This document shows positions 23,123-37,400 of a DNA stretch of 64,000 bases, in pieces. The notes under the pieces are model-generated. The model worked only from the letters and a program-made list of their open reading frames with translations. It did not search any database and was not told the origin of the DNA. Location of the stretch: contig JAYKKI010000074.1 in assembly GCA_039881145.1 (NCBI GenBank), positions 8,658,501 through 8,722,500 on the forward strand. Reading direction: 5' to 3'. The stretch's first letter is position 1, and every line of letters begins with the position of its first letter. Source of the stretch: Druceiella hillmani (taxonomy: Eukaryota > Arthropoda > Insecta > Lepidoptera > Hepialidae). The translations under genes and the position numbers were made by a program.

Positions 23123-26100
23123 TGGCTTATGAATTTTTATTTCACATTTTTATAAGTAATATTTCAGATTGCTTCAACTATAAAATAGTTGAATCAATCT
23201 GAATTGATGATATCAACTCAAAGAAACTCAGAATTGTTTTCAAATGTGATGTATTTAAAATTTATACCTTATATTTTTAAAATGTAATGGGGAAACGGTA
23301 TCATTTCTTTTGTTACCTTTCTTCGTACTACACGAGCAAAGAATAATGTAAAAAAAAATTTGTTAAAACACGTCATCTCTAAAGGCAGACACAACCAATA
23401 TATTAAGAGTTCAAGGTTAATTTTTTATTGAATTGTTAATTTAGTTAAAAATTTAAAAGACCTATATAGGATAATAACCCTAGCAACATTTTAGTACTAC
23501 TACTAAATTCCCTAGAGGTGTGTAGTGCGTAAATCACATGTTAATTGTGTTACTATGAACAGAAATAAATACAGAGAAAAAACTTTTTGCTGCATTTATC
23601 ACTGCTGTGTTTATAAAAATAAAGTTCTGAATATTCATTTATTTTGGATACTGACAAAAATAAACGGAGCCTGACAATGTTATTTTAAGTAATAAGCACC
23701 TTATTTAGCATCATGACAAAATGCTAACTCTCGAGTCTAATATATGAATGTTTTAAACACAGAAAATGAGTATTTTTGCAGTCTCAGTGAGACTGGATCT
23801 GCCTATCGTAATATTTTTAAAATATTATTTCATTTTACGAAAATGTTTAATAGTACTTTTGGTTTCTCTGTAGACGTCTAATAGCAAAATTATGAGCTAA
23901 TATTTTTTCAAAATATTGAAAACTGTAGAAAAACTCTTAATACTGGAAATAATATATGTTTAAAATATATCTGTCATTTCTGTTTTATATGTTAGTTCTC
24001 AAGTGGTCACTAGAGAAATCTATTTGTTACCAGTAACAGTAAGTACTCTTATTGACAATATTCAAATACTGAACTGCACAATATTCAAATATTTATTTTT
24101 ATGGTTTTCCACCCACATTACAACTCTTCTTTAGCTTAGTGTGCATGCATTTATCAGTTTCTACAAGTTATTTTAATGACGATTCCATTTCTCAACATTT
24201 GACCCACGCTTACATACCCTTATATTACACGCAAATTGGTTGACTGGCTTTAAACATGGAACAATGAAGAACATATATTTCTCGTCAGCGCAGATTTAGA
24301 AGTAGTGGATCATATCTTTTGGCCGCAGAATACATACATTTTTAATGGATTACATTGTCAAAGCGAGGAACCTTAGAGATTCAAGTAAAATAAAGATGAA
24401 AATGATCGCTCCCTGAGAAGGAATGAGCGCACAACCGCTTTGGTTTTGAACGTTAGTAATGAAGATTGTGACTAACCTACCTTGTGATATATTTTATTAT
24501 GTTTCATCATATTAATTAATATCTTTAAAAATTGGGTTCATTAAACTAACTATATGTGTTGGGACTCTAATCAGTTAAGTATTCCGATAATATCATTGAT
24601 GCGTATGATAAGTCTAATAAAGGTGAACAACTTTACAACAATTTGTTTTTGTAGAATAATAATATAATCTTCTTAAATGCACACATTGTAATTTAACATT
24701 AAAATGTCATTTTTTGAAAGTTATTTTTAGTTCTGTTATTATATATTTATTACATAGAGATATAATGACAGGATCTGTAACTCACAGTGGTGGACATTCT
24801 TTCTGATTCAAATTTTGTTGCTATATTTCGAGAATTAAACCTTTCTTGATCATGTTAATGAAATAAGTATCACAGTAAATTGTAAATTGCAACATTAATA
24901 AAGACAATACCTATTTTAATCGGCATCAATTTTTGGATTTAAAAATTTAACTTCTGATCAGATATATTGTATAACTATGTAGACAAGTTAATATATCTCA
25001 TATTTATTCAATGTGTGTCCATGAAAAGAAAATCGATAAAAAAGCTCATTGCCCTTTTATAGTAGCTTATTTGGTAGATTATTTTTGTAAATTTTTAATA
25101 TCCCAACTTACCTCATCTAGGTTATGCTTTTAAAAAATTAAGTAGTACAGTCAACACTATTTGACAATAATATCTACACAGAGCACACTAAACACATCAG
25201 TCTCTACACTCAAACACATTTTGCCCTTTTGAACTTATCCAATTTCATCACTAAATTTGTTAAAATATTCATAATAGTCAGACTTTCAAAAACTTCAAAA
25301 TATTAAATATTTGAAAACTGCTCATATCCAAAATGGATTAAACCAATCAAAAATATCGTAGGCTTCATTATTATAGAACTTTTTATTTATAATTTTTAAG
25401 CAAGCGGAAGTTCGATATTGATTGACAGAATCTTCGACTTTATCTTATCTTTTTCAGATTGTTTACTTCTGCCGTCTTTTAGATTTTTTTATATTTCGCT
25501 CAATAAAAATATTTTACTTTTCATCTCAAAAAAGTTATTTTCGCGAAACTTTTTAAAAAGTAACTGGAAAATAATTATGCTTATGTAGAAAGCAATATTA
25601 AGAAGATGTTCGATGACGAAGAGTTCACTTAAAGAATTAAAATGAAGAGTTGACAAAAGAGTGAACAATTAAAATCTAAAAGAATATATTTAGGAACGAG
25701 ATTGAGTAAACTGGAAAAACCTTATTGCTTCGTTTTAACACAAAATTTTAGGTGTCGATTATTTACAATCAAATCATATTGTCTTAAACTTGCCCACCTT
25801 CAAATATATTCTGTATTTATTAAATGTAAAGAAAGATATTTATAAAATAAAATGCAATAGTTGTTAATAGCTTTATTAATCCAAAAATATTTAGAGATAT
25901 AATAAAAAAGTGCACACCAACAAAGTAAAATAAACAAGCATGTATCATAATTCTTAACACTTTAACTATGTCTAAAATACAAAAGTAGAAAATAATCTTC
26001 AAAATATGTTAAATGTTTAACAATGAAATATACTCCGCTTACCTATTTCTATATATATTTAATATATATAATTATTTAATGTATTTGTCATTCAATACAA

Positions 26101-27207
26101 TTGAAATGATTATCATTGGTTTATAATTAAATATAAAGGTAAAATAAATAGAAGTATGTATGTAAGAGTATGTAAATCAGAAACTTTTTAGTAGGTACAT
26201 AAGAAAATTGGAAGTAAAAGTGGGTTTTATGGTGTCAATTAAATATGAACCTATACACCAGTATGTTCACATATTTTATTGCTTATGTTGCCATGTCAAT
26301 TTACAAAAAAAATGTTCCATGTTTTATTCAACATATTAATATTTTACTTATTTTAAAAGGTTTACCACAATTATTTTCATACATTTTTAAAGATATTTGA
26401 CATTTTCACAGCACTTTGTTTCTCTCACTTATTTGTTGAAATTTTTTAAACTTCATCTAACTGGTCATGTTTATTAACTCTTAAACACTAATATTAAAAT
26501 TATCACTGTAAGTCAAAATTATAGACCCGTAAAGAATTTGGGTATTTGCACAAAGCACAAATATTTTAGCTCAGCAATTAATAATCCTGCTATCTCTGTT
26601 CATCAGTGATCAACCTTTAGTATAAATGCCATCAATTCACTTGGTTAATATTCTTTCACTGCTTTTAAAAAGCAAGAAGTTGTTTTTCTGTTGCAACGAG
26701 TTGTTACCAACAATCAATGTGTACACCATTTAAATGGTATGTTTGTCTTTCGCCAGGCCTTATTAGCTTAAAGAGACCGTCTAGTACATATAAAGGTTTT
26801 TAAAAACATAATTCAGACCTTTATAGAAATCTATATTGTTCTTAAATACAAATTTGTTCAAAAGTATAATATAAACTTATTAATAGGTGGATAAAATAAT
26901 GTGACAACCAAAGGAATGATTAGTTCCCCTATTCAGAATGTGGAAATGTGCGCATGAACTGGAAAACAGATTGTAATCTTACTGCATTCCCATTCTCCAG
27001 AATTAAAAAGAAAAAACAAAATATTCTATGATTAAAATGCACATTTAAGATGTGCACTAAAAATGCTTTTAAGGAACAATGAATATTTAAATTTTCAAAC
27101 CATAGATAATCTATTAAGGGCTATTATAATTTTGATTAATAAAACTTAGAAATTATTTTTGAAATTGAATTTGAATTGATAATATCAGCCGTCTTAAAAT
27201 CAATTAA
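23123..27207. other. Gene-poor AT-rich DNA downstream of the aldolase gene
   Basis: Includes a small imperfect hairpin at 23166-23203 (tcagattgcttcaactat / atagttgaatcaatctga). No gene or RNA recognised over about 4 kb; the 3' UTR of the aldolase gene presumably lies at its right end. Confidence 0.5.
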
Positions 27208-27560
27208 TTACCAATATGATCTTACTGTCGAATCACCCTTCAGCTCTTTCTTTTTACTTTCCATCTCCTTTAACACAAACGATAGCTTTTCAACGACCAA
27301 CTTAACATCATCATCTGTAATGTTAAAATAGAGCACCATTCGGAATATTTTGGGATTCACGCAAACTATCTTGACGACAATGCCTTCACCATTAGGGGTT
27401 TTGCAGCCACTAGTAACCTCTAACAATGTAACCTGGAGAAGTCTGTTCTTGATGATATCAGAAGTAATCGTACAGTTAGGATCGATTTCCACCATAATAA
27501 TGTTGGTGTGCTGATTTTCAACATCCACAATGAATGACGGCAGTTTTAAATTTGCAATAG
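27208..27560 (-). CDS. Threonine aldolase coding exon 6 (C-terminal, stop)
   Basis: Acceptor tttcag (27561-27566), then CT ATT GCA AAT, continuing ..[20 protein letters not shown]. It encodes the C-terminal small domain (116 residues, including [10 protein letters not shown] and FNITDDDVK) and ends RSYW-stop at 27208. No convincing polyadenylation signal was seen close downstream on the minus strand. Confidence 0.93.
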
Positions 27561-30500
27561 CTGAAATGGGATAAAAGAATTACTTATAATACTTGTAGGC
27601 AATAATAAAGACGTAATGATGGAAAGAAATATTAGATAATAATCTTAAGTTGGTTTTATTTGAAGTCCTCAGTTTAATGGTACTTGAACTGTAAGCCGCT
27701 CAGACTAGGAAAATATTTTAATAGCTAATAAAATTCTAGTGTTTGCAGAATATTGGTTAAAGTTAATCTAGTACGGACTGAGAGTTATTAATACTTACTT
27801 ATATTTGTAACTGTTATAATTCTAAATACAAATATAACGAAAGGGCCAATTTTGAAACATTCTCTCAAGCTAGCACAGATTTAATAGTTATGTACTTTTT
27901 CCATAGTCGTTATATAATCTTTGTCAACACTGCTAATAAAAAATATACATACCTTTTGCAATGTACTTGGCACGTCTGTGATCATCGGAAAGTGCTGGAA
28001 CAATCTCATCAAGGCTGACAATAGCAGCTGCAGCAAGCACACCGACCTGTCTCATGCCACCTCCCAGCATTTTCCGCATACGCCGTGCCCTTTTAATATA
28101 TGTTAGTTTTTTGGGATTATAACTTGTAAGAACCCAATTTATGCTTAATTGTTTGCTTTGACATAATACTTTAACATTTCGTAAAGGTCTCACTTTCAGG
28201 GAACAAGACATGGAAGATAATTAGATGTTCCACCAAACACATTGGCATATCTGACATTTTTCTGTGGTAATAAATATAGTGATAGTAGAAATGATATCCT
28301 TTCTTGTAATACTGTATCTATATAGCACTGAAAAATGTTCCACACGGGGTCTAGACAACACTCATGTGATTACACTGATAAATGGTTATGCATACCCGCC
28401 ACACTAATTGTTTTTAATAAATAAACTTTACATAATGTAAACGAATAAATTATGACTAAGATTATTAAGACATAAAGAATTTTCATCAGAATTGTCGAGA
28501 AGAAAAATTGTGAGGAAATAACAATATGAAATGGATCTTAGAATTTTTAAGAATAAATTTTCTAATAGAAAATATTACAAATATATCATACTGGAAGACA
28601 AAGCTTGGCATATGTTAAAGAAGATCAGACAGAAATATAAAGCAAAAATAAAAATAAATCTAGAAAAAATTATTTTGTGTGGCTATTTCTAATTTACATA
28701 AATTATTTTCATCTATTATGTCATTTCTTCCTTCTAGCAATTTAACACCCCTAAAGAAAAACACAGTACCTCACTTTTTTGAGATATTATAGAAAACTAT
28801 GACAAAATTTCAAAACATCGTACAAAAATATTATACTGTTTAAATTAATACTGAAGACTTTATTAAAAGCACTTATTTGATATAATGATTAGACAGTATA
28901 CAATGTACAATAGGAATATAATTAAACCTAAAAACCCCATAAGAGAATTACAATATTCTTTCTAGATAGTGTCGACATATTATATCCGATTCGTCAGACC
29001 CCCACGAAAATGCTAAAAAATTTACTTTGGTTATGTGCCTAAAATGCTCCATTTTCCCGGCTACCTCCTGCCGATTGGATCAATGCTCCATTACATTGCA
29101 TATGCGTGGAGTAAAGTGAGGAGCGTTTCGACAGAAGCAAATTAAAAATTTTGAATCAGATAATAAAGCTCAGGAGAAAATTTTTTTTTAAAAAATTCAA
29201 TAGCTCAGCAGTTATAAGGAAATAAACAATTATGTCATTTGACAATTAATCGCATTGGCATTTTTCAACCCTGATAATTTTGGTTCAATCCTTTGCATTT
29301 TTGCCCAATAAATGTTTAAAAGAAGTCATAAAAAAATACGTCCCATGTATTATTAAATTCATGCTTCAATAAGTTTTCATTTCATACTCTATATGGAAAT
29401 TTTTTATTCTAATTTACTCCCTGAAATCAACCCCACAATCAAAATTAAACTTTTTATACTTAATCTCTGTAATTGGGGCACCATACTCATCTATTGATTT
29501 TTAAATATGTTGTTTTTAAAGATATTTGCGTTAAATTTCAAATTTTTATATAGTTTACAAAAAAATTGCCTATTACAGAGGGACAGACGAAAGGACACCT
29601 ATTTTGAATCAGTTCAAAAATAACGGTTATAAGATCTTTTCGTTCACTTGGCAAAATACCGACATGGTCTGTAATTTCTTTATTTTTATTTTTGAGACCA
29701 TAAGAGTTTTGCAATCTGTAGATCGTAAGTGGCCTAATCAATTACAGTAGAAAAAATTGCTAATATAATTCTGTTTTTCACATTTTTACACTTACATATC
29801 GTTGTACAATTTAAGAGCATCTTCAATTTGTCCAGTCTATGCTGTTTCCATGTTTTTCAATTGCAGAATTGTAAAATCCAGAAATGGTTTTTACAATTCT
29901 ATAATTGCTACTGATAAAGTCAAACCTATAGAATTCATGATATTGTCTTCCTATTTCTAGTTAGATCGAACTGTCAACTAATTCAAATAAAAAGAATGCT
30001 ACGTAGATGCGAATTACTTGTCAATACATAAATAATCAAGCATTTATATTCTTACTTTAAGCTGCAAAACATATCTTTTCTTTCAACAAATTATTCTTTC
30101 ACTTTTATAAAACGTAGATCTCAAAAGTTTTCATTGAAAAGTTGCATATTAATTGAAATCTAATATTTTGACAACTAATAATAAAATAAAGTGAATCAAA
30201 CCATTCAATTCTAAAAGCGAATGAATATAGACAGTAGACACAATTTCTCTCACCACAATCAGTGAATGAGCATTTCACCAGGAGAACTATGCCAATTTCA
30301 TTGCGGCACTCAAAGTGTTAAAGATGATTTTATCAGTAATGAATCTGAAATGTCTATTTGACTCATAAATAGCAACCCTATACAGTTTAAAATCTTGTCA
30401 ACAATTGTGTTCTCCTTTATTACACATTCCGTTTGGCCTTCTTATTCTACATAAATAACCAATTTAATCTCATTTATATATCCTTGTAAACAAAAGCAAT

Positions 30501-31386
30501 TCTGCTCAAGTACTTACTGGCTAATAAAAGGCGACGATCCAACTAAAGCTGATCCCACCGGTGCCCCCAAACTTTTGCTGAAGCAAATAGAAATACTATC
30601 GAAGTCCTTCACAAGTTTAGCAGGTGATTCTCCCATATACTCTGATGCATTAAACAACCGTGCACCATCCATATGCATGAGGATATTGTACTTTTTTGCC
30701 AAAACAGCCAATTTCTCTATCCAGTCCATTGGAACCACCTGAAAAAATGTTTTTTTAAATATTAATGACACAAATAATACAATGTTTAATAGTTAGTTAA
30801 CACATATGTAATATAAACATATAACAAAAAGTAATTTTTAAGATATATATATATAAGAAAAATACCTTTCCACCACACATGTTGTGAGTATTCTCCACAA
30901 CCACCATACTTGTAAACGGCGAATGAATATTAGTTCCCCTGATGGAACTCTCAAACTCAGTCAAGTCAAACGTACCATCAGGCTTATTTTTTAAAGTAGT
31001 AGTCATTACACCAGCAACATGTGCAGGTCCACCTGTCCAGATATAGAATAAATTACATCCTTTAGTAGAAAAATCCGTCTAGTTTATTACTGGAGAGGAA
31101 GAAAATATGTTATGTTGCAACTCAAGAATGTATTTCAATAATTTACCTAATAATATTTGTTTTCTTATGATTATATATATAGCTCAGTACCTTTTTATCC
31201 TCTGTTTGGTAACCGATTTTCTTTTTTTTTGTTTGGTAGCTATTGACGAGCTTTAGTAAAAAATAATTTTTAATAAAAGAATTTTGAAAAAATATTTTTT
31301 TTTAATATGTTTTCCTCCAATTTTCAATAATGATCTGGGTCGACTTTCAACCTCTCGCGTTCGGCAAGTAGTACTATTTATTCCTT

Positions 31387-31425
<39 letters not shown>

Positions 31426-34400
31426 ATCTATCTAATGTAAAAATCAATTTTGTCTCCTAACTCATTATAACTAACAAAAGTTTATTAATAATTCTAACTA
31501 ATTGCGCACAATGTTCAAATAAATAAGGCATAATTTATCATTTTCTCCTAAATACACTAAACACTGTGGTGTGTCACCATTCCAGAATCACATCTGTATG
31601 GACCTTCTGCCCGCGAGTTCGCTTATATATATTTGAAGGAAGCTCTTTCTTCTAAACAAACCCTAGCCCATGTAGATGTATACTTTACTGTAAAAATGCA
31701 CAGTAAAAATATAAACAACATAGACTTATATTACTTTGTAAGGACAGGCCCACAGGAACCGAAAAATGTCATAATAGAATGGTGCTTAATGACAAAATTA
31801 GCACCCTTTCGTTTCAGTTGACATCTTGATTCTTGTGATTACGTTTATTCTGGCAACTGTTAAAAAATACCAGATTACGTAGTAAAAATATGTTTACATT
31901 ACATTTGTCAATTTTAAAAAAGGTTGATGTATCTTACCATCAGCTAATAATCGTTATTGACACCTTAGCCGCTATGTCAGACAATTGTAACCATCAAATA
32001 AATATTTCATTTAGGCTGTGTTGGACATTGGTGACCGACAGGATACCCCCTCATTTTGATTTTAGCTAGTGCACATGCAGTCATGATTTTAATCAATTTG
32101 AGCAAATTAGATGACTTGCGCGGCTCTTAATGTGTCACCCTAACTTTTAAAAATTCTTAGAACACTCAAGCCAAAAGATAGCATTGAAGTATTTGTATAA
32201 TAAAAACAGTACCTTTATAATCAGTTTTTTATTAGAAAAAGAAATCAAATTTTAGTAGCAATTTTAGAAAATGGTAATTTTAGACAAAAAATAATTAGAA
32301 AAGAAAAAAAATCGAAACGGTAATTTATTGATGTTGAATATTAAAACATTGTAAACACTAATGCAGCATTTCCGGGCACGCTGGACAGATGGTTACAACT
32401 TTTTTTGTTTTGTTGCCTGCCCAAAGTTTGTACATTGTTCTTGTAATAGAAGGCAATTTCTTCATATTTGTTTGGCTTTTCTTTATTTCCATAACAGCTG
32501 ATGTTTTAGTCGCAACGATCTTGTTGTGTCAATCAGTTCAGACTAGTTTTCTTTGTTTGTAGACGACAGATTGCTAACTAGTGCTCATCCAAACAGCATA
32601 AAGGAGATTTTTTTTAGTTGTTTGTTTAAACAAAATGAAAGCATTTACCACGACAGTATAGAGAAGCAATTCGGAAGCTAATTTTCAATACCATTTTACT
32701 ACGCAGAATCAAATACGCAGACATCTGGTGCGAAAAATCCACTACTGATTTCGCTTCATTATAATCAAGAACTATTTTTGGTTTCTTTTTTTGAATGTCC
32801 CTTTTCTTTCTAACATCTCGAAAATTACCGGTGTGCTTTATTGATAACAACATACTTCTCTCGTATCTCTCCATTTCATGATCGTTATCTCTTTTTCGTT
32901 TTCACATGCCCTTTCCTGTTTTTCCTTATTGTCCCAACTAAATGGGTCGGCTTCTAATAATTTATTTGCTAGATATACATTCATGTACCAGTTATCTGTG
33001 GACATAGTATGACCTTTGTGAATTAATTTATTGCAATAATTGAGGATGATATTTGTGGGTGTTGTATTATCAGTATATAATTGCTTGCCCGCATATACCT
33101 CCAATTTATATGTTTACTCAGGAATGGTACATAGTTTGAAGACTTTAATTCCATATTTATTCCTTTTTGCTTTAGGTATTGTCTAAAGATTATACAGCCT
33201 CGGAATGGTACTAAGTTTTCGTCTATAGAGAGTGAATCATTGGGAGTGAAGTGTTTCTCAAAATTTAGTTTGAAGTTACTAATTAATGGACTAATTTTGT
33301 GTAGACCGTCTCTTTTTTTGGCATCTTGGTTTTTGAAAAAATGAAGCAAGCAAAGAAGCAATTCAAATCTATTACATTTTATACAAAATTTTGTTCAAAA
33401 GCCGGTTCATTTGACCTAAAAAGGGAAATACATGGCAACCTCACCATAGGTGTATAATTATTCCAAATAACTTCTTTATCTTTTCTGTATCTGTTGATTT
33501 CCACTTGTGCGATCTATACATACGCTTCAATTTTATCTTAAACATGGTTTGCTGTGCGAACAGGTTGGTCTGATAAGCAATATTTTCAAAAACTTCTATG
33601 GGTACCAGGAAAGAATAAAATTCATCAGGATTAGAATTATTCATAGAGTGCCATAAATGAAAAATTCATAGAGTGCCTTAAAGTTTTCAAACCTGGAGGT
33701 TTTGTGCATCGAGTGACTTTTGGCTGATTACCACTTATGGTTAACCAATTATTTGTCAATGTAGATCCAGCAGAGGATGGTCTCAATAATGATTCAAATG
33801 TATTGGATTCCGATTCAGACAAAACTCAGCTTCACTTTCTTTTCCTATATATATCTAAAATAGTATCTTCATCACAGCTTTCGCACGAGCAAATATCTTC
33901 TTGGTTACACTGTAATTCTTCGTCATTTACCAGTGCATCTTGCCATACAAATTGTGTCACAATGTTCTCAATTTCCACTAAATTGTCTTTATCTAATTTA
34001 AAATAATCATCAAATAATATTGTTACTTGTAATTCAGCCTTAATAATTACACTATTTGCGAAAGTATCATAGTATGTAAACAAAGAACAAAAACAATAAT
34101 TGAAAACATGAAATATCGACCTTCACCTAGAACGAGTAATGGTAAACAAGTAAAACAAAATGTTGTCAGTTTTCGATTTGATTAGTCGCATTGCCATAGT
34201 TTGAGAAAGGAGGCGGTTTACTTGCTGTTGTCCGACAGAGTGATCCGCACAATACTAATAAAATAATTATTTCGTTAATGTCACATCAGTCTGATGTGTC
34301 CGTCAGTAGTAAATAATTTATATACAAGCCAAAACTACATATGTGCTATATTTTGTCTTACCTCAACGTAATTAGGTTGGACCATTTCAAGCTTTCAAAA

Positions 34401-37400
34401 ATGTCTATGGTAGCTAACGTGTTAATATACATTTTTTGCTACTTATTGAAAAAATAAATTTATTTTCGGCAACTATATGAATTCTAATATTGTGACCTTG
34501 TAAAAATGTGTTTTCACACATTATTTTTTTAAATATTTATTTTTCCATGCTTTAATTTTTGATTATATACTGATCAACAAGGTGCCGGAAAAATAGCAAA
34601 TTTTAGAAGCAAAATGAATTGTTATTTGTCCATCTGTCTACCGCTTCAATAACTCAAAAAGTACTAAACTGATAGACTTAAAATTGGAAATGTAACAATG
34701 AAATGTTTATAGGTTTGGGTAGTTAAGTGATAAATATAGCCAACGCATATAACAACTTTCTCCCATAGCTTATACATGAAAGACGCACATGTTTACACAC
34801 ACATTGTATTTTTAATTATTGCGAGCAATGTCTACTATGTTGTATGTTATTAAAATCGTTTTCCAGTTCAAGAAGTGTGGAATTAAATGTCAAAACTGCA
34901 CTTGAATGACAAATATTGTAAAGCAAGAGCATTAGTATAACTAATTTTCAAAACCACTACTTCTAAATAGTTAAATATTCTAAACAATAATTATTTAAAA
35001 ATTTTCAAACAACTCGACATTGCCTTATCGCTTTCTAAAAGCCATTTAAATTTACTCTGTCAAATGTTTAATTTTTAAAACAGCAGAAGAGCAATTAGAA
35101 AGGGAATTTTTTCCAAAGGTAAATAAAACGAAAGATGCGTTAATAATATTTGAAGTATCTTGAAACAGAGTTGTTGAAAATTTGCATTTTCTTACGTGGA
35201 CAAATAGAATTAAAATGTGATCCTGACTGAGTCAGTATGTTTCTATATTTTTTGTACTACACCAATTTTGCTCTAAAGTGATAAACAAATATTTTAAACT
35301 AAAATAATGTAGAATACGAAAATAGCATAAATTATTATTGAAAATATGCTACATGTAGACTAGGAGTTATATAACGTTATAATTTTTTTAAGATAAATTT
35401 TATTTTTGTAATCTTAACCCTTTCATCGCCTGTGAAGTATATTGACCGAAGAAGATCGGTTCTTCCATAATCATTTTACCAATGCCGACAACTCTAAGTA
35501 TGTCATGGAAAAGGTGTCAGGGAAAACGAAAAAAGAAACTTAAATTTATTACCACGTTTAATTGTACTGATTATATGTAGGTATACTTGTTACTCTTGTG
35601 TTCTAAAAAGTATGCCACACTTGTACATTGAAAATATATTCATTTTTATTCCTAAAATAATAATATTTGAATGCCAGTCTGTAAAATGTTACCCTTACAT
35701 TTTTACTAGTAGCAGAGGTAGAATTAACAGATTTTTACAATGTATAAGATAGCATTTGATTTTTGCATCGCACATGACGAACCTAACCAACATAACACAT
35801 CCTAATCCAACATAATACAACCTAACCCAACCAACTTAATCTAAAATTTCATAACCTCGCTCAACCAAACAGTTCATTTATTTAAAAAAAAATGTGTCAA
35901 GCACAAGTGATTTCACACTACGCGGGTTCCGTACACATTTAGGCATTTATAAAAATTTAATAGTACATAATATTCCTATTGAACTATTTACAAAACTTTA
36001 ATTTTTTTGAATGAAAATACTTTGATTTTTTTTGCGACATAACTGCAACGTAACGATTTTCGGATTTTTTCCTTTATTTGTGCTGTGAGACCTTACTTCT
36101 TGCCAAATTTTATGATTCTAGGTCAATGGGAAATATCCTATTAGTTTTGATTTATTTGCGAGGGTCAAAATATGCGGCATAAATGGCCGTAGTTTTTGAA
36201 TCCATTGACTTAGAAGCTTGATTTTTTTACAGCCCCAAGGGACAGTAGATCTAAGTATTTGATATTAATTTCAACTTTATACCTCAACGCATTCCTGACA
36301 AATTAATAATTTAATTTCTTTGAACGAAAATATTTTGCCCCCTATATCCTTCACAGGCGCATATTTAATAAGAATATTTTTTTTATGGGATATAAGAACA
36401 AATATACGATTTTCGATTTTTTTCCTTTACTTGTGCTGTGAGACCTTCCTTCTTGCCAAATTTCATGATTCTAGTTCAAGGGGAAGAAGTATTTTAGATA
36501 TACATAGCATTATTTATGTGAAAAACTGTTTATTACAACATTGTTTATAAGGACGTACTGTACTTAGTGACAGCTTTTTCAAAGATTTTTCAGAGGATCA
36601 TATCGTAATAATAACTCAATATCATGCGTTTGTTTCATATTATTTCTGTTAAGTAGAAATAATACAAACGTTGTACATAGGTTACTTGAGAACATGAAGT
36701 TCCTTGAAAACTATTGGCAATGGCAATGGCAAATAGTCGAAAAAATACTATCGGTCAGTTCATTGATAACCGATATTGTACATGCACAGCTAGTCGGGAA
36801 AATACTCTCGGTTCTACAAATTAGCACATCTAGTGTATCGGTTCTCAATTCATTGATAACCGATACACTAGATGTGCTAATTTATTTATATATTTTTATG
36901 GAGTTGTATCATGTTACAAAAGAATTTTTGATATTGAAGAGAAGTCAATTACAATAAATAAAGTCTTATAGTGCATATGAAGTTTCATATTCAACAATTT
37001 CAACTATCTAAAAAGAGAGAGAATCTCACTTTAATAACAATTTATTGAAAATGAGCCGAGAAAGAATAACTAAACATTGAAATATATTAAATATCAGAGC
37101 GCAAACAAACATGCCAATAAGTGGACCAATTCTGAAAAAACAAGCTAACAATTATGCTTGGCGATTGGGAGAACTGGATTTTGTATGTTTTTTGAGTTGG
37201 ATTCAACGCTTCTGAGTTCGTCACAATATCATCGGCAGACAAATTTGTGGAAAAACTACTATTGTTTCAAGTGAAGTAACAAAAGGATGGTCGTTGAGAA
37301 AGTGCCCAAAGGTAGTGTGAAGGTTACAAGCCAAACAAAATCTTTGATGGAGACGAAATAGATCTTTTTTTTAATACAATTCCGGACAAGACACTTCAAT

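Noticed and set aside
33737..34006. Plus-strand 89-codon ORF
   Set aside because: Shadow of the piggyBac transposase relic on the minus strand.
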